A DNA stretch of 36,472 bases, from NCBI GenBank assembly GCA_900768795.1, contig CAAGEH010000009.1:1-36472 (forward strand), written 5' to 3'. Source of the DNA: an uncultured Collinsella sp. (lineage in GTDB: Bacteria; Actinomycetota; Coriobacteriia; Coriobacteriales; Coriobacteriaceae). Each line of letters opens with the position of its first letter. Position 1 is the first letter of the stretch. Positions 23,001-31,112 of this stretch are shown here, one piece after another. Below the pieces are notes generated by a model. It made no database searches and was not told the origin of the DNA. It worked only from the letters and a program-made list of their open reading frames with translations. The position numbers were made by a program, and so were the translations under genes.

Positions 23001-25898
23001 TCACGACCCTTGAGCGGCAAGCGCTGCTTTAAGAACGATACCGGCAGTTTGAGCTGCTGCGGTGTGATTGCTTTCAGAGTGCTCGATAACAACGGAAATG
23101 GCGACCGTAGGAGTGTCGTACGGTGCAAATCCGACAAAGCATGAATTGATAGAAGAGTTCCCCACTTCGGCAGTGCCAGTCTTGCCGGCGACCTTTACTC
23201 CAGCAATATTGGCGGCGGTGCCGGAGCCTTCCTCGACAACGTCGAGCATGGCTTCCTTGACCTTAGCTGCGGCTCCGGCGCTGATTGCCTGTCCGAGCGA
23301 TTGGGGCTTGGTGCTTTTGACCGTTGTGCCGTCTGGGGCAAGCGTCGAGTCGACAACGTAGGGGTTCATGGCGATGCCGTTGTTGGCGATAGCTGCTGCG
23401 ACGACGGCATTTTGAATGCAGGTTACCTGCGGGCCGGGGGTGTGGCCCTGACCGACAGGCTGTCCGGAGCCCGCCCATGCGGTTTCCCACTCAGTCATCT
23501 GGGACGGATCGGGCATGATTGACTTTGAGGTCGAGAAATCCTGCCCAAGAGAGGTTCCGTAGCCAAAAGCGCGCGCATATTGAACGAGCTTGTCCGCTCC
23601 AAGTTGCGTTGCCACCTGACCGAACACGACGTTCGACGAATGGGCGAATGCCGACTTGAGCGTCATGGTGCCAAAGTTGATGTTGTCAACATTCGATACG
23701 TCAGCATCGCCGATTTTCATCTTCGAAGGAGACTCATACGTGCTGTCCAGGGTTGCGGTATTAGTCTCAAGAGCGGCAGATAGCGTGATGACCTTGAATG
23801 TGGAGCCTGGCGTGTAGAGAGCGCTCGTCGTACGGTCAAACATGCCGCCGCTGTTGGAGCCATTCTTTAGGGCATTGTCGATATTTGTGTTGTCGTACGT
23901 AGGCGAGCTTGCTTTGGCAAGCACGGCACCCGTACGAGGATCAAGGACGACGATGGCTCCGACCTTGCCGTTGAGCGCCTGCTCGGCGGCGGTTTGAATA
24001 CGCGAGTCGATAGTGAGTTTCACCGAGTTGCCCGGTTGCGTTTGACCGGAGAGCGACGCAATCGCGTTATCCCAGCTTGAGTAGTCTTTGGATCCGGTAA
24101 GCGTTTCGTTCATGGTCGCTTCGACACCGGAGTTGCCGTACTGCTGTGATGTGTAGCCCACGGTATGAGCGGCAAGGTCGCCATTGGGGTACCTGCGAGC
24201 ATACGTTCCGTTCGATTGCTGGACTGATTCAGCGAGCGTGACGCCATCGGACGTAATTATCGAGCCGCGTTTGATGTACCTTGCACGGATGAGCGAGTGG
24301 TTGTTAATCGGCATATTTTGATAGTCTTTGGCCTTAATGACCTGGACATACGTCAGATTTCCGATAAGTACGGCGAAGAGCGCGGTGAACAGGAAGACGG
24401 CGCGGGTCAAGCGGTTGGCAAGTGCCACGCGTCCGAGAACGCCCGACTCGGGCGTGTCGAGAAGTCTGCGACGCAGACGCGATCCGCCCTGCGTGCTAGG
24501 GCTTGAGGCCATATGCGAGGGCTTGCGGGAACTCGCGAAAATACGGGTTCCGGCAGCCGTTACATTTGGTGCGGCGGCAGAAGGCGTATTGCTGCCAGAA
24601 AGGGGAACCATGATTCCCGTTCCAGTGAGCTCGGTTTCGCGCCCCGTCGCTTCATCTCCAGCGCGGAGGAGCAGGGCGACGATAACGAAACTCGAGAGCA
24701 GTGATGAGCCGCCCTGGCTCATGAAGGGGAGCGTGACGCCTGTCAGGGGGATAAGGCGTGTGACGCCGCCAACAATCAAGAACGCCTGAAACGAGATAGC
24801 GGCCGTGAGGCCGGTGGCGCAGAATGCCGCGAGGTCGGACTTGGCGCGCGCGGCGGTAGTAAGGCCGCGGACGGCAAAGAGCATGAAGAGAACCAAAATG
24901 GCGCCGCCACCGAGAAGGCCCATCTCCTCTCCGATGGCAGAGAAAATGAAGTCGGACTCAACAACGGGGATGGACGCGCAGAGGCCCTTTCCGATTCCGG
25001 AGCCTACAAGGCCGCCGTCTGCAAGCGAGAAGAGCGACTGGACAATTTGATATCCCTTGCTCTGCGCATCGGCAAACGGATTGAGCCAGACCTGGAAACG
25101 CACCTGAACGTGGCCGAGGAAGTGATAGGCGGCAACGCCACCTACTCCGAGCAGCAATAAGCCGATCACCACGTAGGAAACGCGTCCCGTGGCGACGTAA
25201 AGCATAATGAGGAAGATGGTGTAGAACAGAAGCGCGCTGCCCAGATCGCGTTCGAAGACAACGACGAGAAGGCACATGCCCCAAACGATAAAAAGGGGCA
25301 TGAGCAAGCGTACGCGAGGAAGCTTGAATCCAAGGACGTTATGGCTGGAAATTGAGAGCAGCTCGCGATTTTCAGATAAATACCCTGCGAGGAAGAGAAC
25401 GATAAAGATCTTTGCGAACTCACCGGGCTGAATGGTGAAGCCGCCGATGCGAATCCAAAGCTTGGAGCCGGAAATTGTGGTGCCGATAAACATGGGCAGC
25501 ACAAGCAGGAAAATTCCGAGCACGCCGAACGTATATTTATAACGACGAACCACATCGAGGTTCTTTACCAGCGCAAGCGTAATCACCATCAACGCGACGG
25601 AGACAAACAGGATAATGAGCTGGCTCATCGCGAGCTCGGGCTTAAGGCGCGTCACAAATGTGATTCCGATGCCCGAAAGAACAAAAACGATGGGCAAGAT
25701 CGCCGGATCGGCGCCGGGGGCAAAAATGCGTACAGCGATATGCGCCGCAGCAAATGCGGCAAAAAGGCCAAGAGGCACGGCAAGTGTTTGGAATGTCAGC
25801 TCTCCACCGAGCGTGAGAACGTACATGGCGTAGAGCAGAAGCACCGGAAAAGCCGAGGCTATAAGCAAAAACAGCTCTGTATTGCGGCGGCTACTCAT
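23001..25898 (-). CDS. Fused SEDS glycosyltransferase (RodA/FtsW) and class B penicillin-binding protein
   Basis: One 965-residue chain carries both halves of a peptidoglycan synthase. Residues 1-412 form a RodA/FtsW polymerase with about ten helices. It has FERDLGSALL at 215-224, Asp316 in SDFIFSAIGEE (equivalent of the catalytic Asp of RodA/FtsW) and LIPLTGVTLPFMSQGGSSLL at 382-401. A Ser/Pro/Arg-rich linker (about 413-495) leads to a transmembrane anchor (497-519) and a PbpA-like transpeptidase. There Ser699-Lys702 in GSTFK is the active SxxK, SSN at 754-756 the SxN, and KTG at 906-908. In most actinobacteria these are two adjacent genes, rodA and pbpA. The start overlaps the PP2C stop (ATGA) and AAAGGAG precedes it. 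Involvement in lateral-wall or septal synthesis is inferred from context. Confidence 0.95.
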   Translation of the reverse strand: MSSRRNTELFLLIASAFPVLLLYAMYVLTLGGELTFQTLAVPLGLFAAFAAAHIAVRIFAPGADPAILPIVFVLSGIGITFVTRLKPELAMSQLIILFVSVALMVITLALVKNLDVVRRYKYTFGVLGIFLLVLPMFIGTTISGSKLWIRIGGFTIQPGEFAKIFIVLFLAGYLSENRELLSISSHNVLGFKLPRVRLLMPLFIVWGMCLLVVVFERDLGSALLFYTIFLIMLYVATGRVSYVVIGLLLLGVGGVAAYHFLGHVQVRFQVWLNPFADAQSKGYQIVQSLFSLADGGLVGSGIGKGLCASIPVVESDFIFSAIGEEMGLLGGGAILVLFMLFAVRGLTTAARAKSDLAAFCATGLTAAISFQAFLIVGGVTRLIPLTGVTLPFMSQGGSSLLSSFVIVALLLRAGDEATGRETELTGTGIMVPLSGSNTPSAAAPNVTAAGTRIFASSRKPSHMASSPSTQGGSRLRRRLLDTPESGVLGRVALANRLTRAVFLFTALFAVLIGNLTYVQVIKAKDYQNMPINNHSLIRARYIKRGSIITSDGVTLAESVQQSNGTYARRYPNGDLAAHTVGYTSQQYGNSGVEATMNETLTGSKDYSSWDNAIASLSGQTQPGNSVKLTIDSRIQTAAEQALNGKVGAIVVLDPRTGAVLAKASSPTYDNTNIDNALKNGSNSGGMFDRTTSALYTPGSTFKVITLSAALETNTATLDSTYESPSKMKIGDADVSNVDNINFGTMTLKSAFAHSSNVVFGQVATQLGADKLVQYARAFGYGTSLGQDFSTSKSIMPDPSQMTEWETAWAGSGQPVGQGHTPGPQVTCIQNAVVAAAIANNGIAMNPYVVDSTLAPDGTTVKSTKPQSLGQAISAGAAAKVKEAMLDVVEEGSGTAANIAGVKVAGKTGTAEVGNSSINSCFVGFAPYDTPTVAISVVIEHSESNHTAAAQTAGIVLKAALAAQGS

Positions 25899-27697
25899 TG
25901 TTTATCTCCTTTAGAGGACTCATTGGCATTTGAGTCGGCGTTGGAATCTTGGGATTGATCGGAACCTGAGTTCTCGCGAATCGTCTTGGCGTCATTGACC
26001 TGTTTGGTTTGCTCTTGATCGATTTGCTTGCGATATTTCGAGACCGTGTCGTTGGCGTCATCGAGATCTTGCTGCTGAATGCCTTGTTTTAGACGGCTTT
26101 GTGTGTCTTCAGGCAAGTCGGAGAGCTTAATGGTGGTCTTGTGCTCAACGCTATGGAGTTTGATGCCCATAAACGAACCGGGAACTCCGTTGTAGACGGC
26201 AACATAGCCATCCTTGGCTCCCAGGTATACGGAACTGGACACGGAAACGAACGTAATAACGGCAGCGAGCACGAGCGTTGCGGCAAGCGCGGCAATCATG
26301 ATGGTGAGATTGCGTCGACGTTTTGATGAAAGCTTGCGCAGCTTTCCATCGTCGACGACGTCGGCGACGACCACAGTGACGTTGTCGTGACCGCCAGCGG
26401 CAAGCGCGGCGTCCACCAAGTTGTCGACGCAGATCTGTGCAGTGGAGGACTGCGTGGCGATGTTCTCGATATCGCCATCGGGCACCATGCTCGAGAGGCC
26501 GTCGGAACAGAGAATGAGGCGATCGCCCTCTTCGATATTGAGCGAGAAATGGTCTGCGTACATGGCGGGGTCGGATCCGAGCGCTCGGGTGATAACCGAG
26601 CGGTTGGGATGGACGCGCGCCTCGTCTGCGGTTATCTCGCCGGCATCGACTAGTTCCTCAACATACGAATGATCGCGCGTGACGCGAATCAGGGTTCCTT
26701 CGTGCAAAAGATACGCGCGGGAGTCTCCCACATGGGCAATTGCGACGGTCGAGCCTTCGATATACGCGCAGGTGGCCGTGCATCCCATGCCGGGCTTGCC
26801 CAAACCGTTGATGCTCGCTTCGATGATGGCAGCATTTGCCGCTTCAACTGCTGCCGCCAAACGCGTCGGATCCGCCTCGTGCGGCGCGGTTTTTGCGATA
26901 GTGGAAACCGCAATTGAACTTGCAACCTCGCCTGCGGCGTGGCCGCCCATTCCGTCGCATACGCAGAAAAGCGGGGACTGTACGAGATAGGAGTCTTCGT
27001 TGTGCGAACGGACACAGCCGACATCGGACCGGGCGCCCCACATGAGGGAGGTGTTTGTTCCGGCATCATAAGTCGAGTCGGCGTCGATGCGTTCTTCGCC
27101 TGTGAGCGGCTCAAAGCTCTGCGTGCTTCCGGGATCTTTTAAACCGGCTTCGACTGCGGTGACATCGATTTCTGCCGTGTCGCCGGGCGAAGGCTCGGAG
27201 GCGTTTTGTGCTGCGTCCGCATCGTTTTGCTTTGCATCGTTTTGCGCCGCGGCGGCTTCCGCAGCCGCAATAAGATCTGCGGTGTCTTCGGGTTTGGCGG
27301 CGTTTTCGTTGCTGTCGATATTTTCGTTGAGCTCCGAATCTGCGTATTCATCATCGTTTGCCGGCGTTGCATGGAGCGGGTCGAAGTTGAGCTGTGGCTG
27401 CTCGGCCTGCTGGACTGCCTCGGCGGCTTCAACAAGAAATGCCGGAACGGCGTTCTCGGCGGCATCGGTGGAGTGCGCTTCATGCGGGGCGGCATGTAGC
27501 ACCGCATGAGCTTCGGTCTCATCGTTGGGATGCACCTCATGAGAGGGGGCGTTTGATTCCGCGTGAGCGCCGATTTCGGGTGCTTGCTTTGGGTGGTTTA
27601 CAGGAGCGGAGTGCGCCCCGATGGGCGCACTACCTGCATCGGTATTTTCCTCTGGGGTTGAATTTGGCGTCGAGAGGTTGTAGTCCTCTGGGGTCAT
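25895..27697 (-). CDS. PP2C-type Ser/Thr phosphatase with long acidic N-terminal extension (PstP-like)
   Basis: This phosphatase reverses the action of the cluster's kinases. The PP2C domain starts near residue 219, with metal-binding and catalytic motifs RSHNEDS, CDGMGGHAAGE, GDSRAY, ILCSDGLS and GGHDNVTVVV, and ends near 455. A transmembrane helix at about 470-492 and an extracytoplasmic tail rich in Asn/Ser/Gln follow, as in mycobacterial PstP. Unusual is the 218-residue N-terminal extension, acidic and Ala/Asn/His-rich with near-repeats (VHPNDE, HAAPHEAH), probably disordered; PstP itself starts at the phosphatase domain. The start overlaps the fhaB stop (ATGA) and the stop overlaps the SEDS-PBP start (ATGA). 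Confidence 0.93.
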   Translation of the reverse strand: MTPEDYNLSTPNSTPEENTDAGSAPIGAHSAPVNHPKQAPEIGAHAESNAPSHEVHPNDETEAHAVLHAAPHEAHSTDAAENAVPAFLVEAAEAVQQAEQPQLNFDPLHATPANDDEYADSELNENIDSNENAAKPEDTADLIAAAEAAAAQNDAKQNDADAAQNASEPSPGDTAEIDVTAVEAGLKDPGSTQSFEPLTGEERIDADSTYDAGTNTSLMWGARSDVGCVRSHNEDSYLVQSPLFCVCDGMGGHAAGEVASSIAVSTIAKTAPHEADPTRLAAAVEAANAAIIEASINGLGKPGMGCTATCAYIEGSTVAIAHVGDSRAYLLHEGTLIRVTRDHSYVEELVDAGEITADEARVHPNRSVITRALGSDPAMYADHFSLNIEEGDRLILCSDGLSSMVPDGDIENIATQSSTAQICVDNLVDAALAAGGHDNVTVVVADVVDDGKLRKLSSKRRRNLTIMIAALAATLVLAAVITFVSVSSSVYLGAKDGYVAVYNGVPGSFMGIKLHSVEHKTTIKLSDLPEDTQSRLKQGIQQQDLDDANDTVSKYRKQIDQEQTKQVNDAKTIRENSGSDQSQDSNADSNANESSKGDKQ

Positions 27698-28107
27698 CGA
27701 CGGTTCACTTTCATTACCACATCGCCGATTTGCACCTCGTCGCCTTCACGAAGGGTTGCGGGCTCGACAAGCTGGCGCCCGTTGACGAGCGTGCCGTTGA
27801 GCGAGTTGAGGTCTTCAATGATGAGAGCGGGGCCCTGCAGCGAGAACCGGGCGTGCGATGCGGAGACGAACGGCTCGTTGATGCAGATATCCGAGGACGG
27901 TGAACGTCCAACGATGACCGGGCCGAGCATATCCACGTGAATGCCGCGAATGCCGCGCGGCCCCTTGTCGACGTCGATGGTCCAGATGGCGGAATCGCGA
28001 CGCTGGCCGCGTACGAGACCGACACCGGTTTTCATGACGGCGAACAGGAAGATGTAGAGCAGGACAACGAGCGCGATACGGCCCGCGTACAGGATGATGT
28101 CTATCAC
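27694..28107 (-). CDS. fhaB: Membrane-anchored FHA domain protein (FhaB/FipA-like)
   Basis: The 137-residue product has an N-terminal transmembrane helix (about 3-25) and a C-terminal FHA domain (about 62-135) that binds phosphothreonine. Key FHA residues are present: GRSPSSD, SASHARF (the SxxH motif) and LNSLNGTLVNGR. FhaB docks phosphorylated kinases and links them to division and wall synthesis in mycobacteria. Translation starts at a GTG 6 bases after the fhaA stop, and its stop overlaps the PP2C start. Size and position between fhaA and the phosphatase match the actinobacterial gene order. Confidence 0.92.
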   Translation of the reverse strand: MIDIILYAGRIALVVLLYIFLFAVMKTGVGLVRGQRRDSAIWTIDVDKGPRGIRGIHVDMLGPVIVGRSPSSDICINEPFVSASHARFSLQGPALIIEDLNSLNGTLVNGRQLVEPATLREGDEVQIGDVVMKVNRR

Positions 28108-28113
28108 GTGCTA

Positions 28114-29079
28114 TCAGCCCCTGAATTCAAACGTGGAGAGGCCAAAGGTGAGCAGATCGCCGTTGCGGAGCGGGCAGCGCGTGATGCGACGATTGTTGAC
28201 GAGCGTGCCGTTGGTCGAATTGAGGTCCTCGATTGTCCAGTCGGATCCGGTGAACGTGAGCTCTGCGTGACGACGCGAGACGTTGGGGTCGTTGAGCACG
28301 ACATCGGCGATTGCGCGCTCGCGGCCGACAACGCACTGGGCCTGAGCAATTTGATGCGTGGCGCCCGTGACGACGTCGACGAGTTGGGCGGTCGGCGTTT
28401 TAGGAGGCTCCGGGACAGACGAGCGCTCGGGCTCCGCCTGGGCAGCGCCGGCAGGCGTTCCTACTGCAGCGGCGGCGCCGCCAAGACCGGCGAGCGCATC
28501 GCGGGAAATGGTCTGCGGAACGGGAATGGCCTGGTTTACGGATTCGGCTGAAAGCGGGTCGATTGCGGGGGCATCGGAAGCCGCGGGCGCGGCCTGCTGC
28601 TCCGGTACATTGCTGGATTGAACGGGCTGTGGGGCGGGAGCTGCCTGCGCGCGATTCTGAAGGGAGCTCTGCGAAATGCCGTTTTGGTAGGCACGCTCCT
28701 CCTCATAGAGACGACCGAGCGTGGGGGCGTCGACGTTCTCCGCGAAAACCGAGAACCTGCCCGCGCGTAGCGAGGGGTCGATCATGAAGCGGACGAGGGG
28801 CTCGCCCACAAAGATATAGCGTTTCTTTTCTGCCTGCGCCTTAACGAAATCACTGACTTCGTGCGCAAGCTTGAGGTAATACGGCGCGAGAATCGGATCG
28901 TCGTCGGCGGCAACGAGAATCGTATAGAGCGCCGGCGCCGTGTTGGTTCCATTGACCACAAGCGTCTGGTCCTCCATCTCATGGGCAGCCTGCTTGGCGA
29001 GCTTCTTGAAGGAGAAGGGGGCACGCGCGGCACCGAAAATACCAGCAACGTGGTCTTCGAATATGTTCAGGAAGTTCAC
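28114..29079 (-). CDS. fhaA: FHA domain protein with DUF3662 (FhaA-like)
   Basis: The 321-residue product carries an N-terminal DUF3662 domain (about 1-130, starting MNFLNIFEDHVAGIFG), a Pro/Ala/Gln-rich linker (about 140-235), and a C-terminal FHA domain (about 240-321) with VGRERAIADV, VSRRHAEL and LNSTNGTLVNNR. FhaA in mycobacteria binds phosphorylated partners at the poles and septum and tempers peptidoglycan synthesis. The start is GTG at 29079, overlapping the kinase stop (GTGA), so translation is coupled to the upstream kinase. Confidence 0.93.
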   Translation of the reverse strand: MNFLNIFEDHVAGIFGAARAPFSFKKLAKQAAHEMEDQTLVVNGTNTAPALYTILVAADDDPILAPYYLKLAHEVSDFVKAQAEKKRYIFVGEPLVRFMIDPSLRAGRFSVFAENVDAPTLGRLYEEERAYQNGISQSSLQNRAQAAPAPQPVQSSNVPEQQAAPAASDAPAIDPLSAESVNQAIPVPQTISRDALAGLGGAAAAVGTPAGAAQAEPERSSVPEPPKTPTAQLVDVVTGATHQIAQAQCVVGRERAIADVVLNDPNVSRRHAELTFTGSDWTIEDLNSTNGTLVNNRRITRCPLRNGDLLTFGLSTFEFRG

Positions 29080-30920
29080 GAATGATCACCTTCCGATTGG
29101 TTCATGTCAGTTCCGAGTATGTATCGGTATATCCAAACAAGTATAGAGGATAGCAATCCTGCGACAATCGCGTAGATAATTGCTTGTGGTTTGATGACGG
29201 CAATTTCCATAGGGTTTGCAAGAGAGCCAAGGAGGAGACCGGCAAAGAACGCGACCGCGTATGCGAGCGCGGTTTGAATCGTCCCTTTGCTGGACCCCTG
29301 GTTGCTCCAACCGCTTTTCAATAAGTATGACATGAGTGCCGAGGCGCCCGTCATAACCATGATAGAAAGCAAGGTGAACGGATTTGCCAGAGCGGTTGCC
29401 GCATCGCTTGTCGAGAGAGCGCCGCCCGCTCCGAGCATGGAAATATACGGGGCTGCAAGAAGCGTTCCGAGTCCGCAGGTGATAGCGGCCGTCTGGGGCG
29501 AAAGGAAATATGCGGCGGGCACGCAGGCGAGCCAGAGAGCGCTTGGCGCTGCGTGCACTCCTGCAAGGGCGAGTATGAGGGAGAGCGCAGCGGATGCGGC
29601 GGGTAGGGTCCTGCCCCACGTGAGCCACCAAGCGCTGATGAGCGCAACGAGCAGGACGGCTACCGGTGCAACCGCAAGAACTCCGTCTGCGGCAATCGTG
29701 GCATTAAGCAGGAGCACGAGTGTGCCACATCCGATGAGGGCAGAGCCGATCTGAGGGGCGATGCCTGCTGCCGCTCCGATAACAAGAGACGCGGCGATTA
29801 TCCCAAGAAGAGGTTTGACTTGCATGGTGCTCAGAAGCTGGAACGATACGAGCGCGACTGCTGCGCCCGATATTGCGCGGACGGCATATTGACGTGCATC
29901 TTCGACGCGGCTGCCCCATAGTCCAAGCTTCTGATCGAAGTCCCAAATCGAGGGCTCCTCGTCTTCTTCTTCGGCGCTCATCTCGTCTGTTTCATCACCG
30001 GTGAGCTTTTCAATCATGTGCGCTAGGCTGGCATGACCCGCGCGGGCATCGCCGAGCTGGTGCAAGAACCGGTTGCAGAAAGTCACAACAGATTCGGGGC
30101 GGTCGCGCTGCATAGGCGAAAGTGCCGATACAAGCGCTTCCTCGGAGAGTTCGGAAATATCGGGTAAAAGCTCGCTTGGATACGTGACGCCGCGAACGAT
30201 GCGGTCCATTGAGTCTTGCGGTGTGCCGGCAACAAAAGGCGCCGAGCCGCAAAGTGCTTCATAGAGCACGGCTGCGAGTGCAAAAATGTCGGTTCGCTCA
30301 TCGACGGGTTGGTTTTCGAGTTGCTCGGGAGGCATATAGCCCAACGTGCCGCCGCGCGCGCCGCCAAATCCTGCGGCAGCGGAGAGCGTCGCCATTCCGA
30401 AGTCGGTTAGCTTGACGTGACCCGCCCGGTCGATGAGGACGTTTGCAGGTTTGATGTCGAGATGGAGCACGCCGTTCTCGTGAGCAAATTGAAGCGCCTG
30501 CCCCAGAGAGTCGGCAATCGCCGCTGCTTCGTCAAATGTGACCGAATGCCCGTCGACGCGCTCCAGGAATTCAGCGAGCGACAGGCCATCGACGTATTCC
30601 ATGACCAGATAGGCATATTGCGAATCATAAGTGAAATCGATGACCGAGACGATATTTGGGTCCTGCAGCATGCTTGCCGTGCGCGCTTCGGCAAGAGCGG
30701 TCTCGATGGCGGTCGCGGGCGTATCCGGGCTCGTTGCTAGCGGCATGCGCTTGATGGCGACGCGGCGCTTAAGGCGAGAATCCAGACATATCTCTACGGA
30801 ACCGAATCCGCCGGTGGCACGCGTCTCGAGCGGGCGATACCTGCGCAGGAGTACGGAAGCCGATTCCGGCGTGGGCACTTGCGGGGTTAGCTCGCGGCTA
30901 TGTTGACCGAAAAGAGGCAT
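29076..30920 (-). CDS. Ser/Thr protein kinase with C-terminal multi-pass membrane domain
   Basis: The 614-residue product combines a kinase domain (about 28-290) with about ten hydrophobic helices (347-605). Kinase motifs are the Gly loop TGGFGSV, Lys57 in VAIKR, HLDIKPAN (153-160; His-Leu-Asp instead of His-Arg-Asp), DFG at 173-175 and GYMPPEQ. Catalytic Lys and Asp remain, so it should be active but of the non-RD kind. An acidic linker (DETDEMSAEEEDEE) precedes the membrane part. It has no PASTA or other recognisable extracellular sensor, unlike PknA or PknB, and stands where pknA often lies in actinobacteria. It opens the operon; the ribosome-binding site is weak (AAGGTA). The role of the membrane domain is unknown. 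Confidence 0.9.
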   Translation of the reverse strand: MPLFGQHSRELTPQVPTPESASVLLRRYRPLETRATGGFGSVEICLDSRLKRRVAIKRMPLATSPDTPATAIETALAEARTASMLQDPNIVSVIDFTYDSQYAYLVMEYVDGLSLAEFLERVDGHSVTFDEAAAIADSLGQALQFAHENGVLHLDIKPANVLIDRAGHVKLTDFGMATLSAAAGFGGARGGTLGYMPPEQLENQPVDERTDIFALAAVLYEALCGSAPFVAGTPQDSMDRIVRGVTYPSELLPDISELSEEALVSALSPMQRDRPESVVTFCNRFLHQLGDARAGHASLAHMIEKLTGDETDEMSAEEEDEEPSIWDFDQKLGLWGSRVEDARQYAVRAISGAAVALVSFQLLSTMQVKPLLGIIAASLVIGAAAGIAPQIGSALIGCGTLVLLLNATIAADGVLAVAPVAVLLVALISAWWLTWGRTLPAASAALSLILALAGVHAAPSALWLACVPAAYFLSPQTAAITCGLGTLLAAPYISMLGAGGALSTSDAATALANPFTLLSIMVMTGASALMSYLLKSGWSNQGSSKGTIQTALAYAVAFFAGLLLGSLANPMEIAVIKPQAIIYAIVAGLLSSILVWIYRYILGTDMNQSEGDHS

Positions 30921-31033
30921 GGCTTACCTTGGTGCGTTTTAAGTTCGTTTGAATGTCATGTTTGCATTCAGTGTAGCACGCGGACGGCTTTTCGGTTTGC
31001 CGCTTGGTTTTGGTTTAAATGCAGAAACGTTAC

Positions 31034-31070
31034 AAAAAATGCGCCACGTCTGCGAATTGAGGCGTGGCGC
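31034..31070 (-). terminator. Rho-independent terminator of the glycosyltransferase gene
   Basis: On the minus strand GCGCCACG pairs with CGTGGCGC (31063-31070 with 31041-31048) around a 14-base loop, followed by A then six T residues. It separates the glycosyltransferase from the kinase operon, which must therefore have a promoter in about 30921-31033. A TACACT there could be a -10, but no good -35 is seen. Confidence 0.85.
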
Positions 31071-31112
31071 TGCGTTTGTAGCCTGTGTTTTGATTAATGA
31101 AAGCGATTCGTC

